This document shows, in pieces, positions 8,625 to 15,772 of a stretch of DNA of 64,000 nt. The notes under the pieces were generated by a model. It ran no database searches. It was given only the letters and a program-made list of their open reading frames with translations, and was not told the origin of the DNA. The position numbers were made by a program, and so were the translations under genes. Source of the stretch: Maribacter litoralis (GTDB lineage Bacteria > Bacteroidota > Bacteroidia > Flavobacteriales > Flavobacteriaceae); assembly GCF_003075045.1 (NCBI RefSeq), contig NZ_QCZD01000001.1, positions 248,001 through 312,000 of the forward strand, written 5' to 3'. Positions within the stretch are counted from its first letter, which is position 1; each line of letters starts with the position of its first letter.

Positions 8625-9407
8625 ATGAAAAATCTAACATCCTATTTAAAAAAAGGTATTCTCTTATCCGGAGTATTATTAATGGCCTATAGCTGTAGTG
8701 ATGATGATACTACTGCAGAAGAGGTAACATTAACCCAAACTGAACTAAAAGCGGTTCTAGAAACCGATGAAATTACCGGTGGTATTGATCTGGCGTTATA
8801 TGAGTTATCTTCAAATAACGGAAGTACGGGTAAATCTACAAGTAATGAATGTTATAGTGCCGTGTATTCAGATACCGGTTATGTGGCAACCTTTAATAAC
8901 TGTGTATTAAATGGAACAGAAAATGTAAATGGTACTTTAAGCGTTACTTATGACCAACAGGGTGAAACTGGTTCTTTTACAGCAAGCTATGATGACTTCT
9001 ACGTCGGTGAAATAAAAATTAATGGAACCAGATCATTTTCGTTTAGTACAAATTCAAATGATAGTGCCATAACTTTTCAGGTTACCAGTGAAATGACCGT
9101 AGAAATGGAAGATGGCTCAATTATATCTGACAGCGGAACCAAGTCTACAACAATTGCATTTAATGATACCACTACATATAGTATCGAAGGCAGTTGGACC
9201 GTTGTTTTTGAAGGTAACACTTATAATGTAAACGTTAATAACGCATTAACAAGTGAAATATCTTGTTCTTATGTTTCTAGTGGTGATATGGATGTTTCTA
9301 AAAATGGACTATCGGTAAATGTTGATTTTGGAGATAACACTTGTGATAATATTGCCTTGCTTACCTACCCAAATGGAGTAGAAGAAGAAATTACATTAGA
9401 GGATTAA
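8625..9407 (+). CDS. Hypothetical lipoprotein with repetitive beta-strand composition
   Basis: I chose the ATG at 8625 because it begins a lipoprotein signal (MKNLTSYLKKG, lipobox MAYSC, Cys22); an upstream ATG would only add an untypical leader. The mature part is rich in T, S, G, N and D with alternating hydrophobic residues and two or three spaced cysteines (NECYSA, FNNCVL, EISCSY), suggesting a secreted all-beta fold. No family is recognised. It is divergent from the GntR gene across the palindromic operator and ends at a strong terminator. Confidence 0.65.
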   Translation: MKNLTSYLKKGILLSGVLLMAYSCSDDDTTAEEVTLTQTELKAVLETDEITGGIDLALYELSSNNGSTGKSTSNECYSAVYSDTGYVATFNNCVLNGTENVNGTLSVTYDQQGETGSFTASYDDFYVGEIKINGTRSFSFSTNSNDSAITFQVTSEMTVEMEDGSIISDSGTKSTTIAFNDTTTYSIEGSWTVVFEGNTYNVNVNNALTSEISCSYVSSGDMDVSKNGLSVNVDFGDNTCDNIALLTYPNGVEEEITLED

Positions 9408-9426
9408 ATCAAAATAATGAACATTG

Positions 9427-9465
9427 AAAAAGGGATAAGACTTGTAGGTCTTATCCCTTTTTTTT
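9427..9465 (+). terminator. Intrinsic terminator
   Basis: The 15-bp stem AAAAAGGGATAAGAC / GTCTTATCCCTTTTT with a TTGTAG loop and T tail lies just after the lipoprotein gene. The A run on its left side could also terminate the small-gene array arriving from the right on the minus strand. Confidence 0.85.
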
Positions 9466-9493
9466 AGCTAACTCAAAGAATTATTTTAAATTC

Positions 9494-9607
9494 TTAATGG
9501 GTGTATTGTCTACTTGCAACCCATTGTACTCTCTTGCTTGTTTTAAAGCTTGAAAAGAAAGTGTTTCTTCTTGTTTCCGTTGGTGTGTTTCTAATAAAAG
9601 TTCTCAT
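9494..9607 (-). CDS. Small basic 37-aa protein, array copy 1
   Basis: ATG-to-TAA frame of 37 codons encoding a strongly basic peptide (starts MRTFIRNTPTETRR, ends VQWVASRQYTH). Compared with copy 2, eight codons differ in the 3' half. Seven of these are synonymous (e.g. AGT/AGC Ser, GTT/GTA Val, GCT/GCA Ala, CAG/CAA Gln) and one is conservative (Phe to Tyr). This is the signature of selection on the protein, so I call it coding. No signal peptide, membrane helix or known family is seen. As the last gene of the array it is followed within about 30 bp by a hairpin. Confidence 0.65.
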   Translation of the reverse strand: MRTFIRNTPTETRRNTFFSSFKTSKRVQWVASRQYTH

Positions 9608-9685
9608 GATGTTCGTATTTTAAATCTGGTGATTAGTCAGATGGATTGATGATTGATTGTTTTTTGATGTGATGTGTGCTGAATA

Positions 9686-9799
9686 TTAATGTGTAAACTG
9701 TCTGCTAGCTACCCATTGAACTCTCTTACTTGTTTTAAAGCTTGAAAAGAAAGTGTTTCTTCTTGTTTCCGTTGGTGTGTTTCTAATAAAAGTTCTCAT
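9686..9799 (-). CDS. Small basic 37-aa protein, array copy 2
   Basis: Same length and frame as the other copies, ending VQWVASRQFTH. Its first ~22 codons match copy 1 base for base and its last ~13 match copy 4, so it looks like a recombinant of the two. The peptide has about eight Arg/Lys and only one Glu, plus one Trp and four or five Phe. A nucleic-acid-binding or membrane-active role would fit that composition but is not shown. There is no Shine-Dalgarno, as is usual in this phylum; the start is preceded by GAACATC. Confidence 0.65.
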   Translation of the reverse strand: MRTFIRNTPTETRRNTFFSSFKTSKRVQWVASRQFTH

Positions 9800-9874
9800 G
9801 ATGTTCGTTTTAAATCTGGTGATTAGTCAGATGGATTGATGATTGATTGTTTTTGGTGTGATGTGTGCTGAATA

Positions 9875-9988
9875 TTAATATGTAAACTGTCTGCTAGCTA
9901 CCCATTGAACTCTCTTACTTGTTTTAAAGCTTGAAAAGAAAGTGTTTCTTCTTGTTTCCGTTGGTGTGTTTCTAATAAAAGTTCTCAT
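9875..9988 (-). CDS. Small basic 37-aa protein, array copy 3
   Basis: Identical to copy 2 except for the last residue (His to Tyr, CAT to TAT). The near-identity of both gene and spacer points to the most recent duplication in the array. It lies 75 bp downstream of copy 4 in the direction of transcription and 75 bp upstream of copy 2. No separate promoter is visible in the spacer, so a polycistronic RNA from upstream of copy 4 is the simplest reading. Confidence 0.62.
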   Translation of the reverse strand: MRTFIRNTPTETRRNTFFSSFKTSKRVQWVASRQFTY

Positions 9989-10066
9989 GATGTTCGTTTT
10001 TTAAATCTGGTGATTAGTCAGATGGATTGATGATTAATTGATTTTTGATATGATGTGTGCTGAATA

Positions 10067-10180
10067 TTAATGTGTAAACTGTCTGCTAGCTACCCATTGA
10101 ACACGTTTACTGTTTTTAAATGCAGTTAAAAAGGCATTTCTTCTTGATTCCGTTGGTGTGTTTCTAATAAAAGTTCTCAT
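10067..10180 (-). CDS. Small basic 37-aa protein, array copy 4 (promoter-proximal)
   Basis: First gene of the array in transcription order. It keeps the N-terminal MRTFIRNTPTE and the whole C-terminus VQWVASRQFTH, but differs in the middle (ESRRNAFLTAFKNSKR against ETRRNTFFSSFKTSKR). Changes there are conservative (T/S, T/A, S/T, S/A, F/L) or synonymous (AAC/AAT, TTC/TTT, AAG/AAA, AGA/CGT), with no indel. Upstream DNA is very AT-rich. A weak minus-strand -7-like TACCTTTT lies at 10266-10273. Confidence 0.65.
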   Translation of the reverse strand: MRTFIRNTPTESRRNAFLTAFKNSKRVQWVASRQFTH

Positions 10181-10528
10181 GATATATTGTTTTTAATTGA
10201 TGATTAATAATTCTGTTATACTTACTAGACGACCATTAATATTTTTTGTTACAGTACTATGCATAAAAAGGTACTATTTTTAACAATTTAATAAATTAAA
10301 ATTATCTCAAAGACTTGATATTCAGTTATTTAAAATATTTATTAAATTTTAAATTTTAACAGTTATAATTGTAATTAGGAACTGGCGGAAAGGTGAAATG
10401 GAACTTTTTAAGTCTTAACAAGTAAAATCATTCACTATAATGTATCTTAAAATTGAATTTAACTTTAAGTCTTTTAAAACTTTGGCAGTTTGAGTGCCAG
10501 TAATGCTAAATAATTGAAATACAAATCA
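10181..10528. other. AT-rich intergenic region without a recognisable gene
   Basis: About 350 bp very rich in A and T with no open frame worth calling. It should hold the promoter of the minus-strand small-gene array at its left side. A short hairpin TGGCA/TGCCA lies at 10483-10499. A small RNA cannot be excluded, but nothing specific supports one. Confidence 0.4.
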
Positions 10529-10536
10529 TATCTTTG
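10529..10536 (+). promoter_or_regulatory. -7 promoter box, long-leader cold-shock transcript
   Basis: TATCTTTG matches the Bacteroidetes -7 consensus TAnnTTTG. The nearest TTG upstream (10514-10516) is only 12 bp away, shorter than usual, so the -33 element is uncertain. Transcription from here would give a leader of about 145 nt before the cold-shock gene at 10686, a length comparable with structured csp leaders in other bacteria. Confidence 0.45.
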
Positions 10537-10685
10537 TAGAACTTTAGAGGGATGCATATAATATCTGCAATGACCTTACAACAAATGACATCGTAGTTAA
10601 CCCATATGCTTTCCATTGGTTATCAACGTCACTACGTATTTCAATCCCTTTACAGTAAAATCTATTATTATCATTAAAATTACGA

Positions 10686-11144
10686 ATGGCAAAATCGCAA
10701 CAAACATTTAATAAAACTGAAAAAGAAAAAAAACGCTTAAAGAAGCGCGAAGAAAAGAAGAAAAAAATGCTAGCCCGTAAAGCGGCTGCAAAAGAAAATG
10801 GTACTTCTGGTATTCCTCTTGCTTATGTAGACTTCAATGGAAACCTGGTAGATACACCGCCAGATCCTGCTATGAAAGTAGAAATTGAAGCAGAAGATAT
10901 CGTTCTAGGTATTCCAAAGAAAGAAGAAGGAGATGTAGAAGAATTTGATCCGGTAAGAAACGGTAAAGTTTCTTTCTTTGATACTACCAAAGGGTTTGGT
11001 TTCATTATCGACGCTGAAAATAACGAGAAATATTTTGTTCACGTTAGCGGACTTATTGATGAAATCATGGAAAACGACAAGGTTTCTTACGAGCTGGAAA
11101 AAGGCATGAAAGGCATGAACGCTGTTCGTGTAAAGAAAATCTAG
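10686..11144 (+). CDS. Cold-shock-domain protein with basic N-terminal extension
   Basis: The C-terminal cold-shock domain (93-152) carries RNP1 KGFGFI (102-107) and RNP2 YFVHV (116-120), the single-stranded nucleic-acid-binding surface. The first 40 residues are almost all Lys, Glu and Arg (KEKKRLKKREEKKKK), a disordered or helical basic tail. A linker with a Val/Ile-rich segment joins the two. At 152 aa it is about twice a minimal Csp. It probably acts as an RNA chaperone, with the tail adding nonspecific RNA or ribosome affinity (inference). A DMT transporter gene starts 15 bp downstream. Confidence 0.9.
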   Translation: MAKSQQTFNKTEKEKKRLKKREEKKKKMLARKAAAKENGTSGIPLAYVDFNGNLVDTPPDPAMKVEIEAEDIVLGIPKKEEGDVEEFDPVRNGKVSFFDTTKGFGFIIDAENNEKYFVHVSGLIDEIMENDKVSYELEKGMKGMNAVRVKKI

Positions 11145-11159
11145 TACACAAAATTTTCA

Positions 11160-12122
11160 ATGGCAAAAATGCAACGTAACACCGTTCTGGTCGTATTGTC
11201 ATTTTTTGCCATATACTTCATTTGGGGGTCTACCTATTTGTGGAATAAAATTGCAGTAACCGAATTACCTGCCTTTATGTTGGCAGGTATTCGTTTTGTG
11301 ACTGCCGGAAGCTTAATTTTTATTATTTCAAAAATTTTAGGCTTCTCATTAAAAATCACCAAACAACAATTTAAAAACACTTTTATTGCCGGTTTTCTGT
11401 TTCTCACATTTGGGAATGGAGTAGTGGTTTGGGCTTTAAAATATGTGGACAGTGGGTTTGCGGCACTTGAAGTATCGGCACAACCTTTAGTGGTATTGCT
11501 CATGATGCGTATCTTGCAGGGCAAAAAAATACAACCCATGTCAATCATTGGGGTTATTCTAGGCATTACCGGTATTTTTCTATTAGTAAGTCAAAAAGAG
11601 GTTATTGCTCAAGAAGGTGCCATACTGGGTATGGTACTAATATTTATTTGTATGCTTAGCTGGTCTTATGGTAGCCTATTTGTTGGTAAAGCTGTCTTGC
11701 CCAAAAATTTCTTTGTCAATACCGGTTATCAAATGCTAACAAGCGGATTATCTCTACTCGTTATCAGTACCCTATTTGGAGAAAACTGGACATCACCAGT
11801 TACTTGGAGTCCAAAAGTGTTATGGTCAATGCTACTCTTAGTTGCATTTGGCAGTATCATTACTTTTACGGCGTTCAATTATTTACTTCGTATTGTTTCT
11901 CCAGAGAAAGTAGCAACATCTACTTATATAAATCCCATAGTAGCTATGATTTTAGGATGGTATTTTTTAAATGAAACCATCACCGTACAATCTGTTATGG
12001 CTTCGGTTGTTTTACTAACTGGCGTGTATTTTATAAACACTAAAAAAAGCCTTACTATTCTTTCTAGATTCTCAGGGAAACGTATTCCTAAAAAGATATC
12101 GGATCAAGAGTTACCTCATTAA
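11160..12122 (+). CDS. EamA/DMT-family transporter
   Basis: This 320-aa inner-membrane protein has about ten hydrophobic helices arranged as two EamA repeats. The first begins FFAIYFIWGSTYLWNK and shows GIRFVTAG; the second contains SWSYGSLF and ends in the NPIVAMILGWYFLNE segment typical of the family. DMT members usually export amino acids or metabolites; the substrate is unknown here. It follows the cold-shock gene by 15 bp. Its last 35 bp overlap the 3' end of the convergent pseudouridine synthase gene. Confidence 0.88.
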   Translation: MAKMQRNTVLVVLSFFAIYFIWGSTYLWNKIAVTELPAFMLAGIRFVTAGSLIFIISKILGFSLKITKQQFKNTFIAGFLFLTFGNGVVVWALKYVDSGFAALEVSAQPLVVLLMMRILQGKKIQPMSIIGVILGITGIFLLVSQKEVIAQEGAILGMVLIFICMLSWSYGSLFVGKAVLPKNFFVNTGYQMLTSGLSLLVISTLFGENWTSPVTWSPKVLWSMLLLVAFGSIITFTAFNYLLRIVSPEKVATSTYINPIVAMILGWYFLNETITVQSVMASVVLLTGVYFINTKKSLTILSRFSGKRIPKKISDQELPH

Positions 12123-12675
12123 CTTCTGTGGGGTTCATATGTTCTAACCTTATAGTACCTATTCGTACTCGTACTAAACGAAGGGTTGGAAAGCCCACTG
12201 CAGCAGTCATTTTACGTACTTGACGAAATTTACCTTCTTTAATAGTTATGCTGATCCAACTTGTGGGTCTGTGCCTGCCTATTCTCAATGAAGAATGTGC
12301 ATCGGGTAGGGTAGGTGGTTCTTTTAACAATACTACGGAACAAGGTTTGGTGGTATATTTCTTGCCAAAGATTCCAATGTTAATGCCTTTTGCAATTTTT
12401 TCAATCGCATCAGAATTAATGATGCCATCTAATTGGGCTAGGTACTCTTTTTCAATACCCAACCTATTAATGGTATCGCTCAATTTCCCATCGGTAGTCA
12501 TTAATAACAATCCTTCAGACTTCTCATCCAACCTACCTATGGGCATTATTCCTTCAGGAAAATTAAAAAGCTCACTTAAAAATCGCTTTTTACGAAGTTG
12601 ACGGTCTTCACCGGAAGATATTTGGCTTAGCATACCCACTGGTTTGTATATTTTAAAATGAAAATGTTCCTTCAA
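12088..12675 (-). CDS. rRNA pseudouridine synthase, RsuA/RluE type
   Basis: The catalytic motif GRLDEKSEGLLLMTTDG (Asp50) and the KIYKPVGMLSQ start define the RsuA/RluB/E/F family. The sequence EKEYLAQLDG and the RQVRKM segment late in the protein complete it. At 195 aa with no N-terminal S4 domain it is closest to RluE, which modifies a uridine in 23S rRNA. The exact target base cannot be told from sequence. It overlaps the EamA gene tail-to-tail by 35 bp. Confidence 0.88.
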   Translation of the reverse strand: MKEHFHFKIYKPVGMLSQISSGEDRQLRKKRFLSELFNFPEGIMPIGRLDEKSEGLLLMTTDGKLSDTINRLGIEKEYLAQLDGIINSDAIEKIAKGINIGIFGKKYTTKPCSVVLLKEPPTLPDAHSSLRIGRHRPTSWISITIKEGKFRQVRKMTAAVGFPTLRLVRVRIGTIRLEHMNPTEVNEVTLDPISF

Positions 12676-12764
12676 TTTTACCTATTACAATTAATTTCTA
12701 TTACATATGGTCGCAAAAGATACCCTTTTTAACCCATGAATTAGTAATAAACTAGCGAGATTGT

Positions 12765-12772
12765 TACCTTTG
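12765..12772 (+). promoter_or_regulatory. -7 promoter box of the helicase gene
   Basis: TACCTTTG fits TAnnTTTG. It lies 20 bp before the ATG at 12793, giving a very short leader. A clear -33 TTG is not seen at the expected 17-23 bp distance. Confidence 0.55.
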
Positions 12773-12792
12773 CACACTCCAGAGAAGATTTT

Positions 12793-14346
12793 ATGCAAGA
12801 GACAGTTTTTGAACTACAGGACAGAAAAACAGATAAAGAACTTTACAGCTACCAACAAGGAGCAATTCAACAAATATTTGACAAGTTCGATTCAGAACGA
12901 GATGATTATCACCTTCTATACCAATTACCTACAGGTGGTGGTAAAACCGTAATTTTTTCGGAAATAGTACGTCAGTACCTTAAAAACCATAATAAAAAGG
13001 TTTTGGTAATGACCCACCGTATTGAACTGTGCAACCAAACATCTGCCATGCTGACCAGTTTTGGCGTTGTCAATAAAGTGGTAAACAGTAAAGCCAATCT
13101 TGATGATCAAGAGCGCTATAGCTGTTATGTTGCTATGGTTGAAACGTTGAACAATAGATTAAACGATGACCAATTAGATATTTCTGATGTCGGTTTGGTT
13201 ATTATAGATGAGGCTCACTACAATTCTTTTACCAAGTTATTTAAGTTCTTTGAAAATTCATTTGTTCTTGGCGTAACAGCTACGCCGTTAAGTTCTAATA
13301 AGGACTTACCAATGAACAAAAACTATGATGAACTTATACCTGGTGAAACTATAGAAAACTTAATTGCCAATGATTTCTTGGCAAGGGCAGAAGTATTTCA
13401 TTATGATATGGGACTAACTTCTTTGGAAATTGGTTCTAATGGTGATTATACCGTTAAATCATCTGCTGATTTATATACGAGTCCGGCAATGTTAAGTAAG
13501 CTTTTAGAAGCTTATACCAAACATTCAAAAGGTAAAAAAACATTGATTTTTAATAATGGTATTGAAACCTCTATTCAGGTTTACCATACTTTTCAAGCTG
13601 CAGGTTTAAACATTATGCACCTTGATAATACTGCTACAAAGAAGCAGCGAAAGCAAATATTAAAATGGTTTAAAGAAACGCCTGATGCTATTTTAACGTC
13701 AGTAAGTATTTTAACCACTGGTTTTGATGAACCTACTATTGATACTATTATTCTTAATAGGGCAACAAAATCATTGACGCTGTACTACCAAATGATCGGT
13801 AGGGGATCTAGGGTATTGAACAATAAATCTAAGTTTACGGTTATAGATTTAGGTAACAATCTATACAGATTTGGTCCTTGGGGAGCAGATTTGGATTGGG
13901 GAGCCATTTTTAAATCTCCCAATTACTACATGGATCGTATTCGTGACGATGAAGACATTGAAAGCGATTTTAAACTTGACCTATCTGAAGAAGTTAAGGC
14001 GGAGTTCAAAAACTCCAAAGAAACGTATTTTGATATAAAAGAGACTTACGAGACAGCTACTTTTGCGGGTGAATCATCTAAAGTAGTTCTTGAACGATCT
14101 ATTGCCCAACACGCTTACATATGTATTGAAAATAGTGAAGATGTGTATGATGCCATTGCATTGGCTAAGCTATTAAAAGAAGATATTGATAATAGAATAC
14201 ACGTTTATGGTAAGTGTATCAGTAAAAGCACGTATAATTTCTTAAGCTGGTTAAAAGACGATTACCAAAAGAAATTGAACGCTTATTTACGTGAAAATTT
14301 TGATAAGGTCTTTGAAGAAATTCATGGACATCCACCAGAGGATTAA
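12793..14346 (+). CDS. DEAD/DEAH-box helicase, superfamily 2 (Res-subunit type)
   Basis: A RecA-like ATPase core shows motif I PTGGGKT (46-52), motif II DEAH (139-142) and motif III VTATP. A second helicase domain contains LTTGFDEPTID and the motif VI stretch QMIGRGSR. The C-terminal ~130 residues are unassigned. It resembles the broad group annotated as DEAD/DEAH helicases related to type III restriction ATPases and UvrB-like SF2 proteins, but no nuclease or methylase lies nearby, so a restriction role is unlikely. It is monocistronic between its own promoter and a strong terminator. Confidence 0.85.
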   Translation: MQETVFELQDRKTDKELYSYQQGAIQQIFDKFDSERDDYHLLYQLPTGGGKTVIFSEIVRQYLKNHNKKVLVMTHRIELCNQTSAMLTSFGVVNKVVNSKANLDDQERYSCYVAMVETLNNRLNDDQLDISDVGLVIIDEAHYNSFTKLFKFFENSFVLGVTATPLSSNKDLPMNKNYDELIPGETIENLIANDFLARAEVFHYDMGLTSLEIGSNGDYTVKSSADLYTSPAMLSKLLEAYTKHSKGKKTLIFNNGIETSIQVYHTFQAAGLNIMHLDNTATKKQRKQILKWFKETPDAILTSVSILTTGFDEPTIDTIILNRATKSLTLYYQMIGRGSRVLNNKSKFTVIDLGNNLYRFGPWGADLDWGAIFKSPNYYMDRIRDDEDIESDFKLDLSEEVKAEFKNSKETYFDIKETYETATFAGESSKVVLERSIAQHAYICIENSEDVYDAIALAKLLKEDIDNRIHVYGKCISKSTYNFLSWLKDDYQKKLNAYLRENFDKVFEEIHGHPPED

Positions 14347-14360
14347 ATAGTACAAAATTC

Positions 14361-14393
14361 AAAAGGGCTGTTCTTAAATGAACAGCCCTTTTT
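14361..14393. terminator. Bidirectional intrinsic terminator
   Basis: The 13-bp stem AAAAGGGCTGTTC / GAACAGCCCTTTT has a six-base loop. It separates the helicase gene (+) from the convergent cupredoxin-like gene (-). Confidence 0.88.
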
Positions 14394-14412
14394 ATTTAAA
14401 AGATCTTTTAGT

Positions 14413-14799
14413 TTACTCTACAATTAAATTATATTGTGGTGTAGGGTTCAAAGGACAGAAATAAACATATTCCCCTTTTTCTAGTTTTGTAGCCTTAGAA
14501 TGACCTACTGTATTATTTTTCACCGCCGCAGTTACATATGCAGTTTGAATATGGTTTTCTGGTTTAGAGGCATCCATACCTTTCTTTACTAAAACCAGAC
14601 CCACATCTTTACCTACGTTATTATTTGCAACGTCAAAAATATAAGTGCCTTCACTAACTGTAATTGATTTTTGCGTGAATTCGCCAGTTGTTTGCTCTAA
14701 AGCAATTTTCTTAACTGGCTGTTTCATCATTTTATCTTGTGCGTTTGCGTTGAAAGAAAATGCTAATACGATTACTAAAATTGATAATACTTTTTTCAT
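14413..14799 (-). CDS. Secreted cupredoxin-like protein, degenerate copper site
   Basis: A signal peptide (1-20, ending NANA) precedes about 105 residues with cupredoxin-like strands (TVSEGTYIFDVANN near the start, EKGEYVYFCPLNP at the end). True type 1 copper proteins follow the Cys with spaced His and Met ligands. Here the Cys is followed by PLNPTPQYNLIVE, with neither. A single His upstream (VGHSKATKL) remains. It may be a non-copper structural relative or bind metal differently. It lies downstream of the AhpD-like gene on the same strand, with a 63-bp gap. Confidence 0.6.
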   Translation of the reverse strand: MKKVLSILVIVLAFSFNANAQDKMMKQPVKKIALEQTTGEFTQKSITVSEGTYIFDVANNNVGKDVGLVLVKKGMDASKPENHIQTAYVTAAVKNNTVGHSKATKLEKGEYVYFCPLNPTPQYNLIVE

Positions 14800-14862
14800 G
14801 TGTTTAAATTTAATAGGTGTTACCCCGTTTTAATGTTTATTAATAATTAGTTGTGAAATTGT

Positions 14863-15396
14863 TTATAATGAAGGAGCTAACGGAAAATCAACGGGTACTT
14901 GTGTTGTACTGTGGATGTAGTTTGATATTGTTTTGTCTCCTACTAATGAAATGGTGTCAACTAAGTTTGCTTTTGTATAACCAGCAGCAAAATAGTTTTC
15001 TAAAATTTTTTCATCAGTACCCCCTCTATTCTCTGTAATGTTTTTTGCTAATTGAGCCAAGGCATCCAACTTAGAGTCAAAAGATGCTTTTCCTGCTCTA
15101 AGCTCTAAAATTTGTTCATCTGTAAAACCGTTCATTTTACCAATAGCTGTATGTGCCGATAAACAGTAAATACAATTGTTAACTTGGCTTACTGCTAAAT
15201 TGACGACTTCTTTCTCTTTAGCTGATAATGAAGTTTTGGCATTTGCAAAATTCAAGTAGTTTTCTAATGCGGTATCACTATTAGCATACGTTGCATATAA
15301 ATTTGGTACAAAGCCTAAAGCTTTTTTAAGATTGTCGAAAATCGCTTGATTGTTTTCGCTTACTTCTTCTCTGGTAGGTACATTAAATGTGCTCAT
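14863..15396 (-). CDS. AhpD-like carboxymuconolactone decarboxylase-family protein
   Basis: The redox motif CIYCLSAH (C75, C78, H82) is the CxxC-xxxH site of AhpD-type alkylhydroperoxidases, which relay electrons to peroxidases. The 177-aa length fits the peroxidase-related branch of the family. It runs toward the cupredoxin-like gene on the same strand. A minus-strand -7 box (15440-15447) lies about 45 bp upstream. The role is probably defence against peroxides. Confidence 0.88.
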   Translation of the reverse strand: MSTFNVPTREEVSENNQAIFDNLKKALGFVPNLYATYANSDTALENYLNFANAKTSLSAKEKEVVNLAVSQVNNCIYCLSAHTAIGKMNGFTDEQILELRAGKASFDSKLDALAQLAKNITENRGGTDEKILENYFAAGYTKANLVDTISLVGDKTISNYIHSTTQVPVDFPLAPSL

Positions 15397-15439
15397 GATT
15401 ATGTTTTTTTATTATTTTATTTTGAAATTAAATTTGTCA

Positions 15440-15447
15440 CAAAGGTA
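15440..15447 (-). promoter_or_regulatory. -7 promoter box of the AhpD-like gene
   Basis: On the minus strand the bases read TACCTTTG, matching TAnnTTTG, about 45 bp upstream of the start codon. No matching -33 TTG is found at the standard distance. Confidence 0.45.
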
Positions 15448-15505
15448 GACTGACTAACAGGTATTTATCATGCTTGAAATTCCCATTGGCTTGTCAATTT
15501 TTCCT

Positions 15506-15682
15506 TTAGAACAATGAATTGAATACTCGTGTTAATCCAGATGATGAATCAGAATCACAATAGAAATCTGATATATGATTGTGTTCACAATGTTCTTTTA
15601 CATTGACGGTGTTTGACACCTCTATTCTTCTAGAAGTAAATATTTCTATTAAATTGAAAATTGATTTGTGTTTTAAATTCAT
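15506..15682 (-). CDS. Candidate 58-aa small protein in the 15.4-15.8 kb gap
   Basis: An uninterrupted ATG-to-TAA frame of 58 codons is the only coding candidate in the 376-bp gap between the AhpD-like and AraC genes. It encodes a basic start (MNLKHKSIFNLIEIFTSRR) and a Cys/His-rich middle (KEHCEHNHISDFYCDSD) with spacing that could bind a metal. A minus-strand GATCTTTG at about 15709-15716 resembles a -7 box. In AT-rich DNA a frame of this length can arise by chance and no family is recognised, so this is tentative. Confidence 0.3.
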   Translation of the reverse strand: MNLKHKSIFNLIEIFTSRRIEVSNTVNVKEHCEHNHISDFYCDSDSSSGLTRVFNSLF

Positions 15683-15772
15683 GTCTTTACTGTTATAATT
15701 CTACAGCACAAAGATCTAGCAATCATGAATCTTAAAACGGGCAATTTTACCCTTGTAGTTGTCAATTCTTCC

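Larger units (their letters stand above)
9494..10180 (-). repeat. Tandem repeat, ~190-bp unit, four copies, each carrying a 37-codon ORF
   Basis: Four copies repeat at spacings of 192, 189 and 192 bp. Each unit holds a 114-bp reading frame (minus strand) and a 75-78-bp spacer. The spacers are also near-identical (TCTGACTAATCACCAGA is a recurring small inverted repeat). Copies 2 and 3 are almost identical. Copy 1 differs in the 3' half of the gene and copy 4 in the 5' half, as expected from unequal crossing-over between two diverged founders. There are no transposase genes or terminal repeats, and the unit is too long for CRISPR. Confidence 0.9.

Noticed and set aside
9494-10180. The 190-bp repeats as a CRISPR array or IS remnant
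   Set aside because: The unit is far too long and the 'spacers' are near-identical. There is no cas gene, transposase or terminal inverted repeat.
11234-11566. Minus-strand 110-codon frame inside the EamA gene
   Set aside because: Antisense shadow of a recognised transporter, with no start context or family.
12248-12601. Plus-strand 117-codon frame inside the pseudouridine synthase gene
   Set aside because: Shadow of the rRNA modification gene, whose catalytic motif is clear.
12793-14346. SF2 helicase as part of a restriction or phage-defence system
   Set aside because: No methylase, nuclease or other defence gene is adjacent; the gene stands alone between a promoter and a terminator.
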